NCBI GenBank assembly: GCA_022539475.1
Contig: VCMS01000227.1
Location: 1 to 64,000, forward strand
Reading direction: 5' to 3'
Source: Gracilaria domingensis
Lineage: Eukaryota > Rhodophyta > Florideophyceae > Gracilariales > Gracilariaceae
Length of the DNA: 64,000 bases
Part shown: in pieces, positions 1 through 10,132 of the stretch
How positions within the stretch are numbered: position 1 is the stretch's first letter
Layout of the letters: each line of letters opens with the position of its first letter
Program-made: the position numbers and the translations under genes
The notes under the pieces: generated by a model
What the model was told of the DNA's origin: nothing
Databases searched by the model: none
What the model saw: only the letters and a program-made list of their open reading frames with translations

Positions 1-849
1 CAAACCAAAATCTCAAATCTCATAGGAAGTAAACCGATGGAGGAGGTCCAGAGTTCAATGCCCACTAAACAGTAAGTTGAAACCGTTCAAAAAAAGGATA
101 GTAGACAATGCCGTAGGCAGCATAGTACAATCGAAAAAGAATAGAAGAGCCAAGGGTCAGGATGTTGCAATGTATATTGGAAAGCGATGAAAGGAATAAG
201 AGAAGAAACGGCTGTACGTCAGAATGTAAGGAGGAAGAGGGCGGGAGGACAGAAGGTCCTCGTATTGATGATTGTTTTCGAAAACAAGGTGAGAACTGCG
301 GATGACAATGCGGAGATGGAAACCGTGGATTGCGCCATCGTGAGAGCCGAACCTAGAGCCGAACTGGGGATAGGGAGATACCCAGAAGCGCTCCCGGAAC
401 AGAACGTAACAGTTATGATTCGAGAAAAGTGAAGAGGAACGAGAAAATGAATGAGGGTGTCTCTCGTGCCAAGAAAGGCAGTGGAAGAAAGGAGCGGGAG
501 TCCACGGACGCAGTAGATATCCAAGTGAGTCGAGGACAAGGATAACCTGGAGGCGAACGATAACGTGGACGCCGGAAATGCAACGCATATGGCTCCATCG
601 AAGGCAGGCATGATTCCGTCCCTCTATTGGGTCCAGACACAAGGGAGACGAAGACGAAGACGAGATACAACGACACCAGTCACAGGTGAGTCACAGAGAA
701 ACAGGTTCAATCAGGTCAGAAGAAGGACGAACCATGGAAATGAGAATAGACGGGTGGGGAACGATCGGCAACCTGTCATAGCAAACGCCCGTAGAAAAGT
801 ATGGAACGATAAAGATGTTGATCGTGGTGCTTTGTCACGGAGCTTTCCC
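1..849. other. Unassigned DNA at the window start
   Basis: No gene can be defended here. Several short open frames occur on both strands, but none reads convincingly as protein for any distance. Splice-donor-like strings occur on the plus strand (AAG/GTGAGA near 288 and CAG/GTGAGT near 684). The stretch could therefore hold 5' exons or decayed upstream parts of the plus-strand pseudogene that follows, but no exon chain could be traced. Confidence 0.4.
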
Positions 850-2365
850 TGCATGGTGCAATGGAAGAAGATGAAGATGAATCCCTTACTCCGCGATACG
901 AGCTTTGGAAAAGACCGGGAAACTGAAGGGAGATCTGTATCGTACAATAGAGGACAAGCAAAGTCTGAAAATGAGCGTACGACTTGCTCAGAAGAACATA
1001 GAGCAAGTGGAGGTTAAGGTCAGAAACAAGAGGTTCTCATACACTCTTTGAGAGAGGCTCTCAGACGTGGAGGGAAAAGGAACGACGTGACAGTAACAAG
1101 AGCAGGAAGCGGTACAACATTGACGTGAACGACGAGTTTGTTGGTGTTGCGAAGACCGTCTATGACTCCATACTTCAATACGCCAAAGACGAGACAAGAG
1201 AGCTATGCTTCGAGATGAGTATACCGGCAAGGAACTGGGGCAACCGAAGTGAGACAGTTGGACCTGAGAAAGACGACAGTGTGCTGGTTGTTGATGGGAA
1301 GGAGATAGTGCCACGGTGCCCAATGGATCTTGCCATGGAGATGAGGGCGTACACGCCATCCGTACGCGGTGGAGGCGACCATTTGTTGATGCAAATTGTG
1401 GAGACGGAGGTAATGAAGCCACGTTGGGAATCTATCCGAGGAATGAAAATGGAAGATGACTGTGTGAAACAGTTAACGTACGACATTTGTTTGCGCAGAA
1501 GGTTGAGACAGGCTTTAAGTGATGCAATAGGTGTTCGAAAACGCCATGCGAAGGAGAAGTTATTGATGGGACTAGGTTACGACATGCTTTTAAGGACCCC
1601 GATAAAAACGATGAAAGGGAGCAGAACAAGTATGAAATACAAACCAGAGAGGTACGTGAAAAACTCCTACCCAAAGATGCAAATGGATGTGAGATTCTGT
1701 CGTCGTGGAGAACTCAGAAGGTAGAAGATATATGTTTCTCGGGCTTTAACCCATATCATGCAACCGAAGATGAACCATGTGACTTGCTTTTTCGGAACAG
1801 CCTGAGCTTGGAGGTGCTGCGTGAGTTCATGGGCTACGACGTTTTACAAACAAGTTCGAGGAATACCGAAGAGAGGGATCCAGTGGATGGAACAATTATG
1901 GATCTGGCACGTCTTGATGCCTGGATAGCGTCCGTTGTTCGCGCGACAGAGTCTGAACGAGGGAGAGGTGGTAAGAGACAAGTGTTGTTCTCCAACTTGT
2001 TCGGGAAATATCTACCACTGGCACTTGAGAGTATACTGAAGACCGTGAGGGTCCGCATGCAGCAGAGTTATCCAACAGAGTTCAGAAATGGCCCATCGAA
2101 TGCTGAAGATGCGCGGCATGGAAATGATGACCAGGTGGGCACTGTGGTTTACTGGATTCCGTCGAAAAGGAAAATGTACCTTGCTGTCCGAGAAGATGTG
2201 TTTATGGGAGAGATCTCTGAGAAGCTCGGAGCTGTACTGGATTGCTATGTAGGATGCTGCAGTCGGGGAGACCGTATGTTCTACGACATAACTGCAGAGA
2301 GGGATGTGAGGGAAAGGTCTGTGCAAGAAGGATTGCATGAGGAGAATCGGATAGAACGTCACTAA
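850..2365 (+). pseudogene. Decayed or frameshifted gene, function unknown
   Basis: Protein-like stretches on the plus strand change frame several times. An acidic stretch beginning MEEDEDESLTPRYELWK starts near 861. A lysine-rich stretch (KLKGDLYRTIEDKQ) follows from about 922 to 1048. A third runs from about 1014 to 1555 and includes AKTVYDSILQYAKDETRE. A fourth runs from about 1523 to 2365 and includes EVLREFMGYDV. The last two overlap near 1523-1565, where a single-base change of frame would join them. I recognise no domain. The stop at 2365 lies only 16 bases from the stop of the convergent transposase at 2382, so this may be an accessory gene of the same DNA transposon (inference). Introns instead of frameshifts cannot be excluded, but no good donor and acceptor pair keeps the frame at the 1523-1565 switch. 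Confidence 0.45.
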
Positions 2366-2381
2366 TGCATTATGGTTTACG

Positions 2382-5300
2382 TTACGAAAGTTTGGTGATT
2401 GGATGGTAGTGTAAACGAGCTCGGGGATTGCGATAGAATCTGTTAATGTAGAATCGGTGGAACTTCCAGTGCAATGGAGGGAAAAAGGGGCGTGCGGGAG
2501 AGTTTTGTCGGAGGATGTGTACCGAGCCTTTCATCGAAGAGAATGGGACGAGACCGAACCATGGGGATACAGATGCAGTTGTTGACCGTTTTAGAGAATT
2601 GGAGGTTTGCAATGTGTGATCTTCCTCGTCATCCGTGGCCCAGCGGAGGGAAATGCAGTTCAAGGATTCGTCAATGTTATCCAACGGCTCCGTTACCTCG
2701 AAGAAGCGAACAAAGGCAAATTCTGAATCGGAATTGCTTTGGTTACATCTGCTAAAGCGAACCAGGGCAAAGACTTTGCATACCCATGCGGTCGGGAAGT
2801 CACAACCGAGAGGAGAAGTTCCATTAACCAGGACGGTAGAGAATTTTGGGGACTTGGAAGAGCCAAAAGAAGTGGTTGCAAAAATACGTTCACACAAAGA
2901 GATCTCCGGCTCTCGCAGTCTAATGCATTGAAAGTGACGATCGTAGTCATCCAGCGAGGGGCAGAATCCAGAAACAATGTAAGCAGAGTTAACAACGGTG
3001 ATTTTGATGTCATGGGGGTTGTCCAACGGTTGAAGAGTTTCTAAGCTTAGGGTACGGAAGGAAGAGAGGTCGTCGCGAGAGATTTGGTTCATGAACTGCA
3101 ATGTAGTTTTGGAGAACAAATCTGTGAGAGCAGATGACGGGACGTTTGGATGGGACCGTAGATACTTGTCGGCCGTGATGATGTCGAAGAGGTAGAATGA
3201 ACTACCATCACGAACCATGGAGGGACACCGCTGCGGCAAACGACTGGCCGAGTTGGTAGACATGGAGAAGTGTTTCCTTACCGAGATGGAGTGTAAGAAA
3301 TCCTGCGACTCTTGGATTGAGTCCACTGTTTCCTTATGCGCAGTTGATCTTCTGCGAGAGGTACGGCGGTAGGGGTTCTTGAAGAGGAGATGCGCGTGCT
3401 CGTACACACCTGCATCACCGAAATGGAGGCCTCCGTATCGACGGATGTCTGGAATGATGTGATCCAGGAGATGGAATTTGAGAGTACGAAAGTTGGAGGC
3501 CTGGTATGGACCCAAAACTGAGACAGTTTGAGTCTTGAAGTTTTTGATGAGAGTCTTCAAAGAGCGTAAGCGATCATCAGTCCATTCTGGGGCAGTGTGG
3601 TAGTGAAGAACGTTATTGACGAGATCGACGTAAGAGGTGAAAATGGTGGTTATTGGGGCGGGAGATACTTCACCGCAGCAACGGTCGAAGAATGCACCGA
3701 TGAAGGGGAAGATCATGTCGAGGGCGCGATAGTCCTTTGCTTCTAGCATGCCTCTGATTCCGTCAGTGGTGAAGAAGCCGTTGAGAGACTTACCCTTTTC
3801 AGATGTCGAGAAATCAATATGAAGCCCTGGAGCCGGAAACGAGCGTTCGATGTCAGCTAGGATGGAGTTGGCGTGAGTAAGAATAGATGTTCTGATGGAC
3901 CGAAACGACCTGGAGGATCCATTGAAGCCCACGGAAGTGTGTAGAGAATCGGACTTCAGGCGTTCGATTGTGGCGAGTTTGATGAGTTTAGAGATGCCAA
4001 GGTGAAAGTTGTGAAGGGGCTCGAAGGAGAAGATTGAATAAGGAGTGAGCAGTGAAGAGATGTTGAGAAGAGGGTAAGATTCCAGAAAGGACTTGTATGG
4101 AGAGAGAGAGGTGGAGTGGAGAAGTTCTGCAGCTTCTTCTTTGAGGTTCCTTGCAACCCGTGGTCTATGGGAGAGGAGAGCAGAATCTGCCTCGAGAAGT
4201 AGGTCATCATGTCTTTTTCTGGTTTGCAAAGTGTGTGAGAGGGTTTGCTTTGTGAGAGTAGGTTGGTAGAGGTTGAGTTTTGAACGAGGGAGGAGACACC
4301 GGTGGCAGGGTTTGCTTGGCTTTGTGCCATGAAGTTGTGCGAGAATGTCCTTGGCTTCGGGGATGTCAGCGCTGTAGTTGGAGATGACTGGATGGCATTG
4401 ACGAAGGACTCCTTTGGCGTCGCGCAAGGGAAAACCCTTCATACCGATATGATACAGAGGTTTGAGGATGGTTTCTAGGGACTTCTGGACGAGCTGCATG
4501 CGCACAATGCGGGTCACGCTGGGGGTTGAGGGAGCGACTTCCAAGGAATCTGTGTCAGTGGAGGACGAGTCGGAGATGAAGGATGTGGGTATGTATCCGA
4601 CGAGTGTGCAGTTCTGCGTGATGCACTTTCTGCGCAAGGAGTCATTGAAATTGAGGACGGTGATGTGAAGAGGATACGACGTAACAGAAGAACTTTTCAA
4701 AGAGGTGGAAGACTTGTCTGAATATAGTTGAACGAGGCCGACGAACGAGTCTGTGCCGGTGATACTGGGATCGTGCCAGATGACGTCGGGGTCCGGAGAA
4801 TGCATGATATGCCTCTTGATAGTCGGGACGACATGGCGGCCGAGTTCCGAAGCCATAGGGTGTGCGATTGCGGTAGTTCCTGTTCTTGAAGCTTGTTTGA
4901 CTGGATGAAAGAAGGAGTTGCTGTGGGATGCGAGACGAAGTTGTTGTAGGAGAACCTGAACGGGGTCCCTGAGGTAGAGGGTGGCGGAGAAGTTATGGTT
5001 TTTGTCATGGATGATGGTTGAGGTGAACCCAATGGAGCTGACTGTTTCTTCGAAGATTTTGGAGTGCAGTTTCAGACATTCGGCAGCGGAAGTGATGGAG
5101 GTCTGGAAGAGGGAAGAGGGAAAGGTGGATTGCCTGAGAATGTTGATGAGCTCGTCAGCAGAACGCTTTCCGAGTTTTGTGGCGATGGAGGATATGTAGG
5201 TGACGAGGTTATGGATGTGGTCTTTCTGTGAGGGTGGAGAGGGGGAGAAGGCGTTACCTGAGCCTGTGGAAGGGGACTGGGAGGCGAGTTGGTGATGCGG

Positions 5301-5600
5301 GCTGAGTATCTGTGCTGCGTCGGATGAGCGTAGGGAGAGAGCAAGCTGTTCCTGGAGATAAGGGTCGTCGTCTGCGAGTGCTACGTTATCGGACGGGCGG
5401 TTAGAGGGGGGGAAGGAAGGGGGTTCGGTGTTGTTGAGTCTGCGGCGCTTGGTTCGGGGAGGGAAGTGGGATCCTCGATGAGGTGTTGGGGTGAGAAACG
5501 GGTTTGGGTCAGTCCTGTGTCTGCATCGCTTCTGATGCTGGGCGAGAGAGGCGAGGGACTGTGTATGGAATGAGCAGCGGGGGAAACAACAGTTGTGCAT
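2382..5600 (-). CDS. Plavaka/Tnp2-like DNA transposase, intact, 1072 aa
   Basis: This is probably the transposase of a CACTA/EnSpm-clade element of the Plavaka or Tnp2 type. Residues 4-28 form a Cys/His cluster (CCFPRC then spaced H and C residues) that looks like a zinc finger. A low-complexity Ser/Pro stretch follows to about 125. Residues 292-296 read LYSDK, matching the first catalytic Asp region of Plavaka transposases, and GYIP follows near 335. QCHPVISNYSADIPE lies at 401-415 and a CxxC (CHRC) at 432-435, as in the family. Further on, SFEPLHNFHLG matches the conserved block before the helical part. The reading frame is unbroken, unlike every other transposon gene in the window, so the copy may be young or still functional. 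The ATG at 5600 is the first in frame. A TATAAA-like string lies about 115 bases upstream on the coding strand. Terminal inverted repeats were not found. Identity of the superfamily is by motif memory, not by search. Confidence 0.8.
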   Translation of the reverse strand: MHNCCFPRCSFHTQSLASLAQHQKRCRHRTDPNPFLTPTPHRGSHFPPRTKRRRLNNTEPPSFPPSNRPSDNVALADDDPYLQEQLALSLRSSDAAQILSPHHQLASQSPSTGSGNAFSPSPPSQKDHIHNLVTYISSIATKLGKRSADELINILRQSTFPSSLFQTSITSAAECLKLHSKIFEETVSSIGFTSTIIHDKNHNFSATLYLRDPVQVLLQQLRLASHSNSFFHPVKQASRTGTTAIAHPMASELGRHVVPTIKRHIMHSPDPDVIWHDPSITGTDSFVGLVQLYSDKSSTSLKSSSVTSYPLHITVLNFNDSLRRKCITQNCTLVGYIPTSFISDSSSTDTDSLEVAPSTPSVTRIVRMQLVQKSLETILKPLYHIGMKGFPLRDAKGVLRQCHPVISNYSADIPEAKDILAQLHGTKPSKPCHRCLLPRSKLNLYQPTLTKQTLSHTLQTRKRHDDLLLEADSALLSHRPRVARNLKEEAAELLHSTSLSPYKSFLESYPLLNISSLLTPYSIFSFEPLHNFHLGISKLIKLATIERLKSDSLHTSVGFNGSSRSFRSIRTSILTHANSILADIERSFPAPGLHIDFSTSEKGKSLNGFFTTDGIRGMLEAKDYRALDMIFPFIGAFFDRCCGEVSPAPITTIFTSYVDLVNNVLHYHTAPEWTDDRLRSLKTLIKNFKTQTVSVLGPYQASNFRTLKFHLLDHIIPDIRRYGGLHFGDAGVYEHAHLLFKNPYRRTSRRRSTAHKETVDSIQESQDFLHSISVRKHFSMSTNSASRLPQRCPSMVRDGSSFYLFDIITADKYLRSHPNVPSSALTDLFSKTTLQFMNQISRDDLSSFRTLSLETLQPLDNPHDIKITVVNSAYIVSGFCPSLDDYDRHFQCIRLREPEISLCERIFATTSFGSSKSPKFSTVLVNGTSPLGCDFPTAWVCKVFALVRFSRCNQSNSDSEFAFVRFFEVTEPLDNIDESLNCISLRWATDDEEDHTLQTSNSLKRSTTASVSPWFGLVPFSSMKGSVHILRQNSPARPFFPPLHWKFHRFYINRFYRNPRARLHYHPITKLS

Positions 5601-5940
5601 CGCTCGGTGAGAGGGTATGAAAGTAGTGAGGGAAGTTGCTTGCAGAGGGAGGTCGGTGGTGATGGTGCGGCGCAGAATCTTGGAACACCCAGCAGGGGAG
5701 AGTATAAAGTGTGTTTATACGCCACCAACTCCACCGTGCACGTGATCGTTTACGTACCTTTCCTGCATGTTTCAGTGTGGGGAGGATTTCGAACTTTTCT
5801 GAACACAACTTTCAAAAATTTTCGCGGACGGCGCATTACGCGGCCGGCGATGATTGACGTACAGTGTGGCTGCGATTGAAGTTCTTCTTCTGTGAGCTTC
5901 AGTGGCGTTGCCTCTCAGAGTCCTGTCCTGGGATGTGAAA
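5601..5940. promoter_or_regulatory. Divergent spacer upstream of the transposase
   Basis: The spacer separates the minus-strand transposase from plus-strand intron-like units. On the minus strand a TATAAAC string lies at about 5718-5712, roughly 115 bases before the transposase ATG, and may be its core promoter (inference). Nothing else is recognisable. Confidence 0.3.
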
Positions 5941-7140
5941 CGTGCGAAAGAGGTAAGTCGAGGCGTAAATGTTTGATATGGCGAATATGCGCGACTCTGA
6001 CCAGTGTTTTTGCGCGGCGGCGGCTGTGTGCGAGAATGAGCGCGACAGGTTCATGAAGCTGCAGCATGCGGAATCTTTGGATTGGAACCGGAGTAGTTCA
6101 GGTTTTTTATGTTTGGGATGCGTACTGAATGGGTTCAATGTAAGTGAGACTTTTTGATGCTGATGGTGTTTGCGAAGTCTAACTGCGGAACGTTACGTGA
6201 TTTTGCGAGACGCACGGAGAGGATTTGGAAGCAGGTTAGCGTGAATGTCTTGGGCGGGGGCCTATGGGTAAGTTTCAGAAGCTTTTTGTTCGACTTTAGA
6301 TGTGAATGCTAACTGGATAATGTTGTATGCGTATGCGTAGGGCTTTTGGGACAGTTTGATGCGTGTTGTCGAGGGTATTGGTGAAGTAGGGGACACATGG
6401 TAAGTAGATGAGTGTTCATTTGAGAATGTTTCGAAGAGCGAAGAGTTAGCTAACGGGATATGTGACTGCGCGGCGGGGGCTGTTTGCGAGAATGAGCGCG
6501 ATAGGTTCATGGAGTTATAGCGTGCGAGATCTTTGGATTGGAAGTGGAATGGGGATGGGGCGGAAGGCGGTGGTTTACTTCGTTTCCTATGTGTAACGTG
6601 TTTTTTGAGGTGAAAGGGATAAGGGAGAATGGTTACGATGTGGCTGGGTGGTTGGGTTTCTAGAGGAATCATGCTAATGACCCTGAACTCTGACGAACAA
6701 GAGTTTGGGGTCATGGAAAAAATGATTACCTCAACGGAGGCCTTCCAGGTAATCATTCTTTGCCATTACTCTAAATTCTTGTTCGTCAGAGTTCGGTGTG
6801 GATAGCAAGGTACGCGTCGGGGTAAGTACGAGATGTTTTTTGTTCGAGTTCTGATAAGAATGCTAACTGGATACTGTTTTATGTCTATGTGCAGGATTTT
6901 CGGGACAGTTTGATTCGTGTTTTCGAGGCTATTGGTGAGGTAGGGACACATGGTAAGTAGTAAGTGTGCATTTGGGAAAGTTTCGAAGATGGAAAAGTAT
7001 CTAACGGAGTATTTGACTAGCTTGTGTTTGTGCATGTGCAGGTGCGTTGGATGGCAATGGATCGGTGGCGGTGCTGGAAATTGTGCAGTTGAGATGTTTT
7101 CGAGGGAGTTGGGGAGATGAAGATGGCGAAGAATGTTGAG
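5941..7140 (+). repeat. Two diverged copies of an intron-bearing unit, possible spliced gene
   Basis: Two related units lie in tandem. Block alpha (about 6006-6100 and 6466-6545) encodes VCENERDRFM in both copies. Block beta (about 6342-6399 and 6893-6952) encodes F-W/R-DSL-M/I-RV-V/F-E-G/A-IGEVG. Each beta block is preceded by a matching intron-like stretch: GGGTAAGT at 6268 or 6820, GCTAACTGG near 6308 or 6852, and an acceptor ending GTAG or GTGCAG. That gives introns of roughly 72 bases. Each beta block is followed by CATG/GTAAGTAG and a CTAACGG string. A further exon-like block (about 7041-7139) ends GAG/GTAAGTG. Conserved protein-level changes between the beta copies suggest coding use. 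No complete reading frame was assembled. The orientation is divergent from the transposase, so this may be a second, spliced element gene. Confidence 0.5.
6685..6794. repeat. Nested foldback (hairpin) element
   Basis: Outer arms at 6685-6702 and 6777-6794 are perfect 18-bp inverted repeats (GAACTCTGACGAACAAGA and its complement). Inner arms at 6721-6731 and 6747-6757 are perfect 11-bp inverted repeats (AATGATTACCT). The structure lies only in the second copy of the intron-bearing unit and accounts for much of its extra length. It therefore looks like a small foldback or MITE-type insertion. Confidence 0.75.
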
Positions 7141-7854
7141 GTAAGTGTGTTTATTTCCATGTTGGGATGGACGAAGAGACTAGGCAACAGAAAACTAACC
7201 AAGGGGATGTCTACATTGAGGGCAACGAGAGCATTTTCAGGGTATCTATTCGGTGAGTTTCGATGCGTAATTGTCTTCCAAATGATACAGGGCTTCTTTG
7301 GTGATGTCAGAATGGATTTTCGGGGGTGGGAAGTATGGTGGAGATGTGTACGATGACCGGTTTGGACCTGTTTTCATGTGGTGCTATACCTTGCATGAAC
7401 CTGCAATACTGCATCAATAACATTCATTTCTGCTAGGATGGAACTTCCACCGTGCTTTCGGACCGATGGCTCTTTTGAACCGATGGACCGGTAGTACTAG
7501 TGAACTAGCAGAAATGGAAGTTAGTTCTAAGATTCTAACAACTTTCATATTTCTTAGAAATAGCTCTTAGTTTGAAAGTCAAGCCTAGTATTCCATTCAA
7601 ACCATACTGCAGAATCTGGAGTTTACTCTAGTTTTTCTTCCACTTCAAACTTCCACTAATCGCAATTTAACATATGAAATACTAGCATTTTTTTTCTGCG
7701 ATTTTTGGACTGTAAACTAGCATCCCGGAAACACAGACGAAGTGCTCATTATGTACCTCAACGCATGAGGCGCAATCGAATGTGCTTTTCGAAAATCCGC
7801 ACCGAACAGCAAGCTGCGGTTTTTCGTAGAGATATCGAGTAGGCGCTGACGACG
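7141..7854. other. Spacer with weak splice-like signals, otherwise nothing seen
   Basis: The first 150 bases carry a CTAAC string (near 7195), two CAG acceptors (about 7240 and 7291) and a GTGAGT donor (about 7254), so the spliced transcript may continue here. From about 7370 onward the DNA is AT-rich with many stops in all frames and no recognisable feature. Confidence 0.35.
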
Positions 7855-8940
7855 TCAGTTACGGCGACCACAAGGTTTGGCGAAAGCTGCAGTGCCACGC
7901 AACAGCTCTTCAACATCTTCTAGACTTCCGCAAAATTCGTCGTCAACATGAGGCTTCCCAACACAAACCACCATGTCAAGATTCTTGCACTTTCCCGCCA
8001 ATGTGTACGGAGACGATGTCAGTGTAAAATGGTTCAAAAAAGCTTCACAGCTTCTTCCTCATCCGAAGAATGGAACACAGCACTCTTCTTCTGCGCTTCG
8101 TTGCGATTAACCAGGTCAATCGCGATGGAAAACCTCTAGTACTGCCCAGCGGTAAAACGCAAAACCTCAAATGCTGTAGACGTTTTCCTTCCAAACACAA
8201 CCATGCAGCGAAAATTTAATTCATAAACTGTTTCGATATCCTCACAGTTCTTAGTAGAAAGCTTCAGTCCACTGTACACAACATTTTCCTTCTGCTTCTT
8301 GGCGGTTTCTTCCATTCGTCCTCCTCGACTGTCGAAGAAACTTCCATCCAAAACCAACAATTAGCCTATCATCGCCGTCAAGGCTTCTTCACGAGACATA
8401 CCAGTTCGCTTTTTGATATACGAGGTAGAGCGCCGACGTTTGGACCCACAGATGAGTACTGTTTTCGCTCTTTGTTTCGCCATCTTTTTGCGCGGCTCGA
8501 CAAGCAACTTCAAATGAGATCGTGTAGAGTCAATCTGGCGTGTAGAAATTCTCTCTGTGCGGATGGAAGATTCTCTGGGGTTACAAGTTGCGTCGAAGGA
8601 AGAAGTTCGGCTTCTCCAGGTTGGTCCGAGAAAAGATTGGCTTAAGTTGGAGAACTAGGTACATTTTCGGATTCTTCCGGCTCCAAATCAGAACTAAAAA
8701 TAAGCAGAGGCTTTCGACCCATTCTGTCGCACAATGAGTGAAACTGTGAAGCCATTTTTTCTTCTACTTGGTCATATATCTGCCTCATCTGCCCCTCCCA
8801 CCAGATAAATATAGATTTTTCAGCGCAAGTACGTTGTTGAGCTTGAATGAGCAGTGTAAGAACCTTGATATCTATGCCTGAATCAATGCCAAGTTGAAAT
8901 GTTGGCAGAATCGCCTTAGTAGATGTTCAAAAACTGGCAA
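7855..8940 (-). pseudogene. Decayed protein-coding gene, unrecognised
   Basis: Reading the minus strand gives protein-like sequence over about 1.1 kb with several breaks. From about 8935 to 8655 one frame is open and includes IFIWWEGQMRQIYDQVEEK and ends ENVPSSPT before a stop. From about 8540 another frame includes MAKQRAKTVLICGSKRRRS. It meets an in-frame TAA near 8352 and continues with DGSFFDSRGGRMEETAKKQ to 8136. Similar quality resumes after a frame change with VCVGKPHVDDEF and ends at 7855. The pattern (long readable stretches, few stops, frame changes) is that of a broken gene rather than chance. No family is recognised. Confidence 0.4.
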
Positions 8941-9720
8941 GGAAGACAACCAACACAAATAATCCCCATGAATATGAAATCTTGCCCAAATATGACCGAA
9001 AAGCGACCGATGTGATGGCGTTTAGCCCAAAATTTTGTGGAAACGTGCAACATATGGCAGGTATTAATTTATGTTTTCGTAGATGGCCATATTTTGGTTA
9101 TATTTTGGCCATATTTTGGCCATACCTACCAAAGATGAGATTGATATACTGGGCGAGATTCGCTTCTCACAAAGGTTCCGGCTAAACAAAATCATTTCGG
9201 TCAGTGTTGGTCCATATTTGCGCCAGAATCGATGGTCATAGGGACTGATTCTCTCGTTATCATTGCGATAGACAGAGTATCGTTTTGCCATTGTACGCTG
9301 TTGATTCAGGCAGTGGTGAAATATTTCGATCCAATGCCCCGTTTCATCTCCAGGACACGAAACACTTTGTTTCGTTTCTCGATCAAACACTTCGGTAATG
9401 TCCCAAGAAACAATGAGATTTGCACTAGAACGCTTAGCACGAAAAAAAACTCGTTTAGAAACGATAGAAGAAGTAAATTTGTAGCACCCGCTGCGTAGCC
9501 ATGCGATCTGTGTCTTCGTCGTCTTTTGCGCTTCCAGAGTCCAAAGAAGTCTCCTGTACTACAGGGAACTGTGTCTTCGACTGCATGACCTGATGATTCC
9601 AACGACGACGAGGGCTTGACTTCGGATGAAAGCTTGCCGTCTGAAATCTTTAGTCACGAAGCCGTTTCAAGATTGACGGCTGGTCCGTTTTGGAGAATCT
9701 CCATTCACAGTAGGCGCAAA
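8941..9720. repeat. AT-rich spacer with a short tandem repeat at 9085-9123
   Basis: The only structured element is three successive copies of an 11-base unit close to CATATTTTGGC at 9085-9123. Short open frames on both strands (for example minus 9306-9602) have no protein-like features. Confidence 0.4.
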
Positions 9721-10132
9721 CTACAAATAATGCGTAGAAGATGAGCACTTGAACTTGTTTTGATTACATGTTGTTAGCATTTTTGAAAGACCCGCCACGT
9801 ATGCTGCACATTTAGGGTGAAAGCCTCTCTCATATGCGCACATACGCTTCACGCTTTTTGAAGCTAGGCGGTTCTGAAGGTAGACGCTGTAGCCTTTAAA
9901 CGATGTATTCAACAAGACCGGACAGGACTCGTGCCTCTCGAGAACTTTGTAGTGACTTGCAACCATTGTTCGCAGCAAGCACCTCTCTCACTGTGGCGCC
10001 CGGCTTTGCTTTTGCAAAAGCTGCAAACAGCGTCACACGGAAAGGTTCTGAGTCACAGCTGAACCGTTTTTCAGAAGGGCTATGCGTGACCTTTTCTTGA
10101 AAGATATACGGTAGAATTTGGACCCTGTACAC
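9721..10132 (-). pseudogene. Possible gene remnant, two frames
   Basis: Two overlapping minus-strand frames look like pieces of one protein. The upstream part (10132 to 9896) includes KAKPGATVREVLAANNG, and the downstream part (to 9721) includes YLQNRLASKSVKRMC. They would join by a change of frame near 9900. No domain is recognised. It may belong to the same old element as the remnant at 7855-8940, but the evidence is weak. Confidence 0.25.

Noticed and set aside
1645-1720. An intron (GTACGTG...CTCAG) to explain the frame change in the 850-2365 gene
   Set aside because: The phases do not match, splicing would give an immediate stop, and the downstream frame already reads as protein through this stretch.
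9560-9660. Possible C/D snoRNA (TGATGA-like and CTGA-like strings)
   Set aside because: Box C is imperfect, terminal stem is absent and no guide match could be tested.
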